A DNA stretch of 33,871 nucleotides from Folioceros fuciformis (GCA_049999805.1 JBNGIO010005255.1:1-33871), one strand, 5' to 3'; shown: positions 1 through 10,056, numbered from the stretch's first letter. Translations and numbers: made by a program. The notes: generated by a model from the sequence alone, not told the origin.

Positions 1-88
1 GGGGTCGTCTGGTGGGAGAAGTAAGGGGGCTTGGTAAGGTCCGAGCACTGGACGTGTGTGTGTGGGTCAGTCAAGCTTTAGGTGTTAA

Positions 89-219
89 TTGACTTTAGAA
101 GCTAACCTGTGTAGTTTAACACAAATCATTCCCTTGGGATCGAATCCCAGAGCTACAACGACATAGAGGGCTTGTATGGACCTCGCGCTACCTCCGGGTA
201 CCATATTTTAACCCCACAG
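89..219. repeat. Leader repeat, copy A (partner at 541-672)
   Basis: About 130 bp that recurs in direct orientation 454 bp downstream. The central 28 bp (120-147) is identical in the two copies and includes GGGATCGAATCCC, a small palindrome that resembles a tRNA T-arm/B-box with one mismatch. Both copies end in a pyrimidine-rich stretch followed by CCCACAG, which looks like a splice acceptor. No gene follows directly after this copy. It may be a duplicated leader or terminal segment of the element containing the ParB-methyltransferase relic; that role is inference. Confidence 0.7.
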
Positions 220-237
220 TAAGGAGCATGGAATAAG

Positions 238-335
238 CTACTGGTAGTTGAAAGACAACAGAGGTAGCCGAAGCGGCTACTGGTAGTTGAAAGACGACGG
301 AGGTAGCCAAAGCGGCTACCGATAGTTGAGACCCT
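238..335. repeat. 39-bp tandem repeat in a GGTAG-rich tract
   Basis: Two adjacent 39-bp units (238-276 and 277-315) differ at only a few positions and are followed by a partial third. The motif GGTAGTTGA or GGTAGCCGA keeps recurring, less regularly, to about position 530, and a run of C lies at about 370-382. No coding potential is apparent. The tract lies between the two leader repeats at 89-219 and 541-672. Confidence 0.75.
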
Positions 336-540
336 ACCTCGGTAGTTGAAGGGTCGGTAGGTTTAGAGACCCCCCCCCCCCCGGTAGCCGAGTGAGTCAA
401 TAGGGTAGCCCAGGGTCGAGGTAGTCGAGTGGGGCCTAGAGTTATAGAGTAGGGACTGTGGTAGCTAGGCTAGCTGAGGGGTAGGGGTAGTTGAACCAGT
501 AGGTAGTGGAGTGGGGTAGTTAAAGTCTGACCTAGGTAGT

Positions 541-672
541 AACTGACTTTTAGAAGAAACCTGTGTTACTTGGCACAAATCATTCCCTTGGGATCGAATC
601 CAAGTGCTATAATGACAAAGAGGGTTTGTGTGGTCCTCGCAACACCCCCGGGTGCAATATTTTCCCCCACAG
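541..672. repeat. Leader repeat, copy B (partner at 89-219)
   Basis: Direct repeat of 89-219, diverged outside the shared 28-bp core at 574-601. It ends with TTTCCCCCACAG at 661-672, a good splice acceptor. The long single-frame relic opens directly behind it at 673, so this copy may be the 5-prime leader or first intron of that gene. Confidence 0.7.
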
Positions 673-709
673 GTACTCAGAGGAGGAAGGTTCAAATGAT
701 GAAAGCGCC

Positions 710-3700
710 ATGGGTGCAAAAGAGGGAGATTCTTTGCAGATTCCAACCATTGCTTACAATCCGACAAAGACTGTGACGAGACCTGCTCAAGTGAGTGAAC
801 CTAGGAGTAGGTCAAAGGAGCTTGAATCTCCCCAGGTGGAGTGGTTTATACCTGGATTCGAATGCTAGCATGTAGGAGAAGATCAAAGAACAGCTGCTGA
901 GGAGACACAGCAGGATACAATCACCGGGCGATGACATCCCGAAACGGTTGAAGCAATGCGGGTGTAGCACACCATGTGGCCTGCACACCACCGGCACCTT
1001 CACGCAATCGAGCAGGAAATGGTGGTGGTCATCAGGTGGAGGAGCAAGGAGTTCGATCCTAGCCAGCGGAGTTCTTTGGAGGATGCCGGCATGTCGGTGT
1101 CTTGGGAGAACCCTCTGTCGGTGATGGCGGGCGTAAACATGTAGGAATTCATTGCCGGTAGGAGGTAGAGGCAACAGGGCGCCGACATGGTGGAGGAAGA
1201 CCCAGTGGGGTGCCAGCATGCAGGCGCCTGCCTAGTGGAGGGCGAAAGTAGAGCCAGAGGGTGCCCACATGTTGGTACTAATAGTGGTGCACGGGAGAAA
1301 AAAAGGTGCCGGCATGCCCGCTCCCTTTGAGAAGATGTTTGTGTCGATAAGGCAGGTGACATGGAAGAACCATATGCTAATGAGGAAGAAGACGAGGGCA
1401 TGCAGCGAAAAAAGCGTAGGAAGCCTTTACGGTTGAGGGAATAGAATCTAGAGATAGAAGATCATGTGAGCTTAGACTTTGACAGCAATATGGGAAGGAA
1501 CAGAGGAAGGCATGTGCACCGGGCGTTGGACAACAATGACATACCGACTTTGTATATTGCAACAGATGGGGAGCGGCTTGAAGGCTTGTATAGAGATGAA
1601 GTCATTCTGAGCAAGTTGTGGAAGTCTGCCTATGAGAAGAAAGTTCAAGCTGAAACTGTGTTGGTAAAACTGGAGAACCTCCGCCCGGCTTCGTTCCTAA
1701 CCCCTGATGTGCAGATTCGAACAGTGGATGAGGCTTGGAGTAATTACTTGGCAAGGGTTATTGCTAAGGGCAGAGTGGAGGAAGGAGTTCTTCCGTTGTT
1801 GTGTATGATATATCCAGCTGAATGCAATGATAAGAAAAAGCTGGATTGGGATAGATTCCGTGCGAAGAAGTATACTATGGGAGTTCTCGGCGGCAATCAT
1901 ACTTATGCGGCAATGAAGCATCTTGCTGATATTTCACTAGGGAAGACTAAGTACCAATGGCTTGAGGCACATGTATATTGCGGGCTGTCATTGCAGGAAA
2001 TGAGAGAACTAGCAATAGATCATAACACGATGTCGGACAAATGAAAGAAGATGAGTTTTATTGAGCAAGTGCGCTACTTGCGGGATGAACTACAGATCGC
2101 CAAACGCGACGGCGTGAACATGAATATGCAATGGAATTTTAATTTGTATAAGGATCTAGGCTTGATTGAAGATGATGCCGGGCGTGAGGACGAGCAATAC
2201 AAGCAAAATAAAGTCGACAACCGGACTCACATTCTCTACATAGCAAAGATGGAGGGGAGAGTTTGGGAAAATGTGGATAAAATCTTCAAAAAATGGGAGG
2301 CTCTAGAGTTACCTAAATAGGCCTAACATGTTGCAGCAGGAACAAGCAAGAAGACCAAAGGCAAGCGGAAGGTGCAGGTAAAAGCCCAGGTGATTGATAA
2401 GCATTTTCTCAAACCAAAGGAGATGCAAGGAAAACCTTGGCGAAGCTTTCAAGGTGTTCCACCTGGTGAATTTGGGCAATAGATGCTTGTTACTGTGACA
2501 GAAAAGGTGCTAACTAGCTTGTTGGACTTGAATGGGATGGCGAACAAAATTATGCTTCGGAAGAAATTACTTGTCATCCAGGTCGCGATGGCAAAACACC
2601 TTGGTTGCACCTCATTTGAGATGGTCCGCAAAGAGTATCCGATGCACTCCACCAACGAGGTCATTGCAAGATTCCAAACGGCATTTGAGGGGAAGGTACG
2701 TAGTTTGATGATATCACTTTGCATGATGCACTTCTAGTATGCTAACCCAATATGATGTTTTGAGTTTTAAATAAGGCAGTAGGCGACGGATGTGGAGGAT
2801 TTGAAGAAGTTGCCTAAAGACTTCCAATCTTTTATCCTAGAAGTGCACAATTGGAAAGGATTAGAGGATGAGCAGCGAGCGATGGCAGATTTGGACATGG
2901 AGGAGGGTTTGCAGTCATTCACGGTGCCCATGGCGGAAACAACCGTGCATTACCAAGTGGTGGGAAGGGATGCAGCTAACATGAGAGGGTTCTTGCGGGC
3001 AAGGAAATACACGACACTCATAATGGATTTGCCCCGAGGTTTCAACAAGGGTGTGTGGAACGTGCGCATGGACTAGTCTTAGCTGGCAACTATCTTACAA
3101 TCATTTCATGATATGACTACATGTGATGAACTTCGTATGATAATTATGCACGGGGTTGAGGAGTTGCAAATGGTGCGAGAATCACATCGCAAGTGGTGCA
3201 TAGCAGGTGGATTGGTATCTTTTATTTGGGACAAAACTAATATGCACAACGATTAGGGGGGTTTTAACACAGTCGAGAACATTATTGTGAGATGGGGTGC
3301 TACTGCGAGTAGCAAAAAGATCCGAGTGTCTATGCTGCCTAACACTTTGCAAGGGTCTTTCAACAATGGTTAGGCTGTAATTTCAATGATACTGTTGTGA
3401 AGAAGCTTCTATATATGTCCTTGGACAAGCTGGTGGTCTATGTAGGGTTAGAGACCTGTGGGTCCCATGACGAAATTGATCACCAGTTTCTCGAATGAGG
3501 GCGATTGGATAATAGACACATGTGCAAGTAGTGGGTCCTACACACTGGCGGCTCTTCTTTGTGAAAGAAACTGTATTGCCATAGATGTCTACAAGCGGTG
3601 CACGGAATTCATCCCCTAGAGAATTCATGGGTAGGAGGTTCTACCGAATGTAGTAGAGGAGTTGAATCACGAACCCCACCAGTGAGGTCCTAGTCAATTT

Positions 3701-3934
3701 TGGGCAAAGGAGCTGAGTTTGTCTGAGCGAACTACGACATAGGCATAGGTGGTTCTACTAGGGTTTCAGCGGATGAGAATAAGGACAGGAGACATGTTGG
3801 CCCCGGGTCAGCAGACTCTCCAAACATCATGGAAGCTTCAAACGACGGGTGGCGATGCCATGACCATGCTCGAAGTGGATGCCATGGAAGACAATGACAC
3901 CTTTGAAGAACCTATGGATGGTCACCTTATGTAG
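710..3934 (+). pseudogene. Decayed ParB-like / beta-class DNA methyltransferase fusion gene
   Basis: One frame (codon starts at positions 3n+2) can be followed from 673 to a terminal TAG at 3932, with first ATG at 710. In order: an N-terminal region with degenerate GC-x-HVG-like repeats (about 1040-1320); an acidic stretch then a basic patch QRKKRRKP (about 1403-1426) that looks nuclear-localising; a ParB-like domain (about 1670-2110) with QIR, a YTMGVLGGNHTYAAMKHL core and an HNTMSDK end; a linker; then a methyltransferase domain with motif IV-like DLPRGF (3026-3043) and motif I-like IIDTCASSGSYTLAAL (3509-3556). Motif IV before motif I is the beta-class order of N4-cytosine/N6-adenine DNA methyltransferases. 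A phase-0 GT-AG intron at 2696-2782 keeps the frame. There are 23 internal stops and no clear frameshift, so it is dead here. ParB-methyltransferase pairing is typical of phages and bacterial mobile DNA. The ParB call is firm on motif pattern; the methyltransferase call is good but the catalytic motif is damaged. Confidence 0.7.
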
Positions 3935-4309
3935 ATTTGGTGTTAGATAGTGCGTCTGGGCAATGTCTCCCTATTTCCGAGTGGCAAGGAGAGGAAAATA
4001 TGCTGCAAGAGGAGTCGGAAGAGTAGGGTGTGTGTGGGCGTTGGCATGCCGGCGCCCTCGATTGTGATTTCCGTGAACATGAAGGGTAGTACAATTAAGT
4101 CATGTACCAGATGACATTTCATATATGTAGTTTAGTTGCGAACATAAGGCCACACATACCCTTCTTGTTGAGGGCTTTGAACAGAAAAGGTGTTCATATG
4201 AACAAGGGGACTGTACCATGCACTTGATAGTTCACGAAATATTGTTGAAGTCGTTGTCGGGGGTTCAAGTCTACTTTGTTATAGGTGGATAGGAAAAAAC
4301 GAAAGGGTC

Positions 4310-5165
4310 ATTGAATAATCCGATCCTTCAAAAATTATGGTGCTAGTAAGCATCATGTAAGGTCAAGGGGTCTCCCTCTTCTACAACAATGCTTAAGGCA
4401 AAGATATCATCCACAATACCAACATAGGTTAATCTAGCTTGATTAAATTCAATGTCAAATGGTGGTTCCTTCTAGAGATGCCTAGGTTGTCTCTCGCATA
4501 TAGGTAATCTATGCTCAAGAGTAGGCACAAATCCAGTAGGGGATGGAGGGATGATAGGCGCCGAAGGGAAGTCATGGGGCACCATCAAATATAGATCAGC
4601 ATGTTTAAGGGCATCTAGATCAATTGATGGGTAATCTGACGTTACCACAGGGTCTACCTCCACTTCCCCCTCTTGAGTAGGAACAAGGTGCACCAGAGCT
4701 GGTTGCAAAGGTGAAGCAAGAGAAACAATCCGTGGCAATGAATCTACTTGAGGAAGAGGAGCTACGGGAGGCACAAGAATACCAGCAGTAGGAAAAGTAG
4801 AGGGCTAAACAATGGGATCAAAGGAAATATCACTAGATGAGCGCGGAATGCTCGTGGCTAGGACATCATGAGGACACGCCATGGACGTCGCAATTGCAAG
4901 CACTATCTTAGCCTCATCAAAAGTGATAGCATGTGCACATATTAGAGTCCAAGTACCCATGTCTATGAGCTTGTAGGCTTTGTGATCTTCACCATAGCCC
5001 ATAAAGACCAGCTTCTAAGCATGAGTGTCAAGCTTGTCACAATGCTGGTGGGACAAGAGCATAGGCAGGGCAATCAAAACACAAAGATGTGAAATTAATG
5101 GCTTGCTCCCATGCCAACACTTGTAAGGTGTACAGCCAAAAATTGACTTGGTAAGGACCTATTCT
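4310..5165 (-). pseudogene. Ty1-copia retrotransposon relic (integrase end to RT start)
   Basis: Read on the - strand, 5165-5010 gives the end of a copia integrase (FGCTPYKCWHGSKPLISHL, then DKLDTHA and KLVFMGYGEDHKAYKL), the region after the catalytic core that usually reads TPYE-WHG-KP...C-F-GY. One base is missing near 5085, and stops interrupt the frame. Downstream (4900-4480) is the variable Pro-rich linker, then EGDPLTLHDAYYHHNF near 4360-4310, matching the segment just before the reverse transcriptase. RT, RNase H and both LTRs are missing. Inactive remnant. Confidence 0.75.
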
Positions 5166-5169
5166 TAAT

Positions 5170-6084
5170 GTATACTGTAGAGGTGGTTTTTGTACGACTG
5201 GTACTTAGGGAGGAGACTAAGGAGAAGGGGTGAGGGACGAAGAGGAAACATAGTAGAAGTAGAAGCAACATAGGTGAAATAGGGGGTGAGGATGGGGGGA
5301 AGAAATGAAGGCGAAGAAGAAGGTGGAAGCGAGGAGATAGGGGAGAGGGAGAACTAAAGGATCACCCAAGTACCAAGTATCATGTGGGGTTGTCAATCCC
5401 ACAGTCGCGACTACATCACCCACAGTCGTTGTAGTAGCATTCTCGGACTCTGTCCCCATGAGTCCGATGTCATGCTAGAAGCGACTATTTACTTACCTAC
5501 TCTACTACTCAACTTAAAATACCAACTACAAGTCACTCTCAATACACACGTTTATTAAAGGCGGTGGCTAAAAACCATGAGACGCTGAAGGAGAGAAGAA
5601 TCTCCTTCCACTATACACTCCTCTAGCTGCTACATTGGCCATGAATTCCAACGGACTAGTTCTTTTCTCCAGCCAGGGATGTGGAGGCTACCAATGTTGG
5701 TTAGCAAGTACCTCTAAGGACTCCTTCCCAAGGCTTTACCCTTCTACTAACACCCACGATTGACTTTTTAGGGATGAGAACTTGTAGGGCCGTGGGCCGA
5801 CTGCTAGAAAACCCAACCTTAACCTCCTGACCACCTCCTCCCAGAGAGCGAGAGGACTCCTCCGTGGCCAAGACTCGGCGTCCTTCGAGCTACCTTTACA
5901 GCTACCTAATGACACACCTACAGCACCATGCAAGATGCTTACTCCTATCTAAATTCACACCACATCTAGCACACTAATTTTAGAATCTCAGCGTGCGGGA
6001 AGGCTGCTCCTCCTCTCATTTCAGCTGAGGGATTGGAAGCCTCTCTCGGAAAATCCTGCCACCAGATCTTCTGAGATATTAGTC
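5170..6084. other. Gene-free stretch left of the MULE
   Basis: No supported gene. ORFs of 65-80 codons on the - strand have no recognisable domain. A purine-rich tract lies at about 5215-5350. The stretch from about 5540 to 6084 is more GC-rich and is the flank into which the neighbouring MULE inserted; before insertion it was contiguous with position 10057 onward. Confidence 0.5.
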
Positions 6085-6093
6085 TCGATGGCT
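6085..6093. repeat. 9-bp target-site duplication, left
   Basis: TCGATGGCT lies immediately outside the left terminal inverted repeat and recurs exactly outside the right one at 10048-10056. Nine-base duplications are the known signature of Mutator-superfamily insertion. Confidence 0.9.
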
Positions 6094-6315
6094 GCCTACA
6101 CATCGATACCCGATGGAAGTTAATGCCTGCCCTAGCCCGTGCGCTATGGCTGTGCCAGGCCTTACGGTGCCATTTCGTTTTGCCCAATGACACGGCCTTA
6201 CTAGTTCTCATCCTTCGTCCCGTGAGTTGAATGCGGTCTTGCAGTGTGCAATCACGCGATGGTAAACCATGCGTGCATGAACCATGCTTGGATCACGCGA
6301 TAATAAACCATGCGC
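6094..6315. repeat. MULE left terminal inverted repeat
   Basis: About 222 bp that is inverted at 9827-10047. The outer 38 bp match exactly; the inner part has substitutions and small indels but ends in shared AAACCATGCGC (6305-6315). A short GATGGTAAACCATGCGT segment near 6258-6274 partly repeats the inner end. Confidence 0.88.
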
Positions 6316-6392
6316 TTATCAGCCTGTAGAATTTCCCGGTTACGATGAACTTAATGTGTTGAGAGTGGAAGGAACACTGATGGAACGCTAGC

Positions 6393-6990
6393 TTTGAGAG
6401 CACGTTCATCTTTTGTCTCGCTATTTCCTCTAGAAGAGTTGATTGCTTGTCTATCATACCTCGATGAAAAGCTTACAACAAGACGGACAAGCCGATGTAA
6501 AGCACGCTCGGTTTCAATGAAAGGTGACAGAGATATGAGCAAAGGAAGCCTTTGAAAGGCATGCCAACTATTTCTCTGCTTGCTTTGTCCAGATGAGTCA
6601 AATGATTTCTTATCATACTTCAATGAAAAGATTACAACAAGACGGACAAGCCGGTATAAAGCACGCTAGGTTTCGATGAAAGAAGACGGAGATATGAGCG
6701 AAAGACGCCTTTGAAAGGCATGTCATCTTTTTGTCTACCCGCTTTCTCCAGATGAGTCAAATGCTTTATTATCAGTCTTCGATGGAAAGATTACAACATG
6801 ATGGACACGTCGGTGTGCAGCATGCCTGGTTTCAATCAAAGATGAAGGAGATATGAACCGAAGAAGCTTTTGAAAGGCAGTTCACATTTTGTCTACCCAC
6901 TGTTTCCGGAAGAGTCAAATGCTCCCCTATCATACATCGATGAGATGGACAAGCAGGTATGCAGGCTACTTGGCTTCGATCAAGGACAAC
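6393..6990. repeat. Subterminal ~159-bp tandem array in the MULE
   Basis: The landmark TCATAC followed by TCGATGAAA or a variant starts at 6454, 6613, 6772 and 6930, giving periods of 159, 159 and 158 bp. Each unit includes GACGGACAAGCCG, GAGATATGAGC and CCTTTGAAAGGCA, the last a short palindrome. The first and last units are partial. ORFs on either strand here are repeats of one another and not genes. Known MULE families often have subterminal repeats that bind transposase; that function here is inference. Confidence 0.85.
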
Positions 6991-7157
6991 AGAGCTACTA
7001 CAGAAAGCTGCCTTTGAAACAATAGTCACAGGTTCCAAGTCACTACTTTTTTCTTCTTCCTTGGTACTTCATCAAACCCGCTCAACCGTTGCAAACTATT
7101 TGAACCTTCATTCACAGGCAGCTCTTGTAATGGCATTTGTGACCAAGGTCTCTCTCT

Positions 7158-9690
7158 CTACTGAGCTGTAAGTATCCGAATTTGATTTAAGGTTTGTTCC
7201 ATGATAGCAGCAATATCAAAACACAGATCCTTGTGATGGAAAGCAACCTTACAAATCTCCCTACATCCTGCTTCAATTGTGTCCATCCTTCGCTGCTGAG
7301 TTTGCTGGAAATGTGAGGTCTTTGCACTTGTTGCCACCAAACTGTTGTTAAGAATGACAAGTTTTGGGTTTTCCTAGTCCTGTAGCCAATATGACATTGC
7401 TAAAGTAGACGTTGCTGCCCCATCAGAGCAATATGCAGCAGGATTGGGCGTACACTCCTTCACACACTCCTTCACATGTGCAGTTCCATCTTTGTAGACA
7501 ACAAGTAATTGCTGAACCTTAATAATATGCTTGCGTATGAACCCTTTCAGGCCCATAGGGCATGTGCACGTTGCCCATGGTGAATCTGCATGATCTATAA
7601 CATACCAAGTAGACTCAATGGAGGAAGACATGCAGTGAGTCAGCCCAAGCAATCTTCCTACTGTAGGGCATGGTAGAATTACTGAGTTCAGTGGAATCTC
7701 CTGAGCTTGTAGAACCGCATGCCCCATCAGAAAATCTTGTTTCTTATTTCGAGCATAGCCTCCTTCTTTAGTGAGGTGTTGGTACTAATAATGTCGTGCT
7801 ATCACAAAAACCAGCTGGTATAGTAACCAATCCAATTTGCGTGCAGGCAGAGTAGCTTTGGAAAAAGATACATGTTCTTTCAAGAAGCGGTGAAATGCTT
7901 CCACTGCCGAAGTTGTATTCTGCCCGGCATGAGAGAACAGCCGAGCATTACAGATCCACATTTCTGCATAACAATCATTCACTTGTCAGGGGTTCACCTA
8001 AAGGTAACATGAGCAAAAACATGAAGTGCGTAGAAAATGAACTAACCCATTATGGAATCCCATTGAGCTTTGAAATACGAAACGTAAGCAGGTTGTTTGA
8101 CCTCCCACTTGGCATAGAATGCAGATAGCATAGACCTTGCAGTGCTCAAACAAATGGCTGCTGTGGTTGCACCTTGGACATACATAATTCTACCTAGTTC
8201 TGCCCAAATTGCTTTCCGGTCATCCATGTCACGTACCTTGCTTAGCAGTTGACGTCGTCAAGCTTTACGAACATGCCACTAACACAATATGATTGGCATG
8301 TTATGTGACCAAACCTGTTGGATAGCTGTTATCTCAGCTTGGCAATCATCCACGATGAAGGAGCTCGGAATCCATGCACGGTCACGTTTGAATACCTGCA
8401 ACTGGACAGTAGAAAGCCATGGAACCAAAGAGGCAATTGTTGCCTCCTTGGAAATCAACTAAGCAACAAGTACTCCGTTAAAATGAGGGTCAAACACCAT
8501 CAAAGTGAACAAATTGTACTTGTACTTGTTCATGCCGAATGTGGCATCCATAGCTAAAACACTATTATTTCCATATTGTACGATAGCCTCCAACATGAAT
8601 GGGGTTTGAATTCCCAAGCAGAATGGTTTGTCATCAGGTGCCAAGTAAAATACAGAAGACGCATTTTGCGCAAGCCACATGGATACAGAGGTGCAATCAT
8701 CAACATGAAGCTTGTATTTACCTATATCCAATTGAGTAGCAATGTTCAAAACATCTTGTCGTAACATGTAGTCATCTCTAACGTGTTCGTATGGCTTTGC
8801 TGAATTATTTACCTTCATGAACACAGCATCCTTGTGTCAACGCATAATTTCATCGACGGACACCTTGCGGTACAAGCAGTGGTGGACCCACTCCTTCTTC
8901 TCATGAGAAAGCCAGGCTGCTTGAACATCTCGAGGCAAGCCTATGTAAGCGGAACCATGACAAATAGTAGCCCCAAAATCAATATGATTATCTTCATACA
9001 AGCCAATCTCGGCAACCATGGGCCACAACAATAATTGCTTTACACGAAAGTTAGCTTGACATCCGTGCTTCACACTCTCTCCTCTCACAATTTTGCACTT
9101 CGCTGTTTGAACACTTAAGAGGCCTTGAGGACTAGATTGCCGAAAATCCTCGGGCTCATATGAACACCAATACCTGCCAAAACGTTCAGAACGTACAATC
9201 AGTTCCTCACATGGCAGTATAATTAAGGCTACCCTAAATCCCACAAGTCACTGTCCTGTTTAGTGAGTGCCACATGTAAGATGAAGTGAAGAATAGCAGT
9301 TACAGTCAACGGAAAAAAATCAGGATGGTACCTTGTGTAGAAAAGGGTTGTGTGGACAAATGGTGTTATAGGTTTCAAGAGCTTGTTGGGTCCTTTTGAA
9401 TCCCTTATACAAATTTGTTGGATGTTCTTTGTTTGCGCTCATACCAGCTACAAAGTCCACCACTCTGTCCATCAAGATGTGAGCAATACGAATCATCCGC
9501 TGATGCCCATGTGCCCATTTTGAATGGCTCTAAGAGGAGCACATCCACTCCAAATCTGCAGCTGAGAAGTGTCCAGGTTTAGGCAATTGCACCACGAATG
9601 GTGTATCCCGGGGCTGCTCCTCAAAATTTTTGCACTTGATACGATCTATGTACACTAAGCTCAATCAAAGCTGCCCTTGACAAGTAAGAT
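7158..9690 (-). pseudogene. MULE transposase with SWIM zinc finger, interrupted
   Basis: An upstream piece runs from about 9690 to 9332 (ending NTICPHNPFLHK, then GTACC donor). From about 9175 comes a zinc-cluster-like region (CKIVRGESVKHGCQANF), then the MULE catalytic core with SVLAMDATFGMNKYKY (first Asp), FIVDDCQAEITAIQ (second Asp), LCWWHVRKA and SAVEAFHRFLK (Glu), and a SWIM finger near 7560. A 65-bp GT-AG intron at 7982-8046 rejoins the frame as SIM-VNDCYAEMW. Stops interrupt it: TGA at 8837 and 8258, TAG at 8459, 7785, 7374 and near 9530, plus another TGA upstream, each one C-to-T or G-to-A change from Arg, Trp or Gln. The SWIM finger reads CTCPMGLKGFIRKH, with Arg where the third zinc ligand Cys is expected. 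It catalysed transposition of this element family; this copy is inactive. Confidence 0.88.
9245..9331 (-). other. Probable transposase intron, 3-prime limit unclear
   Basis: Donor GTACC at 9331-9327 follows the NPFLHK codons. The coding frame is clear again from about 9175 (RYWCSYEPEDF). I could not choose one acceptor that joins both frames, so a small indel or a degraded acceptor is likely. Confidence 0.4.
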
Positions 9691-9826
9691 CATCGACCTA
9701 ATCTAAACCCTTTTGATAGGGTAAGCAAAAACTTTGAAAATAGCAGACGTGAATTTGGGCAATCGCTTGAATGAACATTAGGGTTAATGGTGGTAGCCAC
9801 GAAGCTAGGTATTGTAAGCGTAATTG

Positions 9827-10047
9827 GCGCATGGTTTACTATCGCTTGATGCCCGCACCGCTACATCGCGCGGAATAGCCTGTTGGTGTACACAACGGGT
9901 TTAGCTCACGGAAGGAGGATGAGAACTGGTAAGGCTGCGTCGTTGGGCGAAACGGAATGGCTTTTGGCACCAGCCGTAAGGCCTGGCACAACCGTACAGC
10001 ACGGGCTGTGGCAGGCATTAACTTCCATCGGGTATCGATGTGTAGGC
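9827..10047. repeat. MULE right terminal inverted repeat
   Basis: Inverted partner of 6094-6315, ending at the outer edge in GATGTGTAGGC. ORFs on the + strand that start here (for example 9883-10533) simply read through the repeat and are not supported as genes. Confidence 0.88.
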
Positions 10048-10056
10048 TCGATGGCT
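10048..10056. repeat. 9-bp target-site duplication, right
   Basis: TCGATGGCT, identical to 6085-6093. Confidence 0.9.

Larger units (their letters stand above)
6094..10047 (-). mobile_element. Full-length Mutator-like element (MULE), 3,954 bp
   Basis: The element is bounded by inverted repeats of about 220 bp whose outer 38 bp are identical (GCCTACACATCGATACCCGA at the left end) and by a perfect 9-bp duplication TCGATGGCT. Inside lie a ~159-bp tandem array next to the left repeat and one transposase gene on the - strand. The boundaries, the duplication size and the transposase family agree, so the class is secure. The transposase carries premature stops, so this copy is probably non-autonomous now; intact ends mean it could still be a substrate if a functional relative exists. 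Confidence 0.92.

Noticed and set aside
89-219. tRNA or tRNA-derived SINE
   Set aside because: GGGATCGAATCCC resembles a T-arm, but I could find no matching acceptor stem, D-arm or anticodon arm.
710-3934. Active gene with TAG read as an amino acid
   Set aside because: TGA and TAA stops also occur, neighbouring plant genes use the standard code, and the catalytic motifs look damaged; decay is simpler.
710-3934. Bacterial or phage contamination
   Set aside because: A spliceable intron, many stops and continuity with plant-type retrotransposon relics argue for nuclear residence.
6351-6623. 90-codon - strand frame in the MULE
   Set aside because: It lies in the 159-bp tandem array and has no counterpart across units beyond shared repeat sequence.
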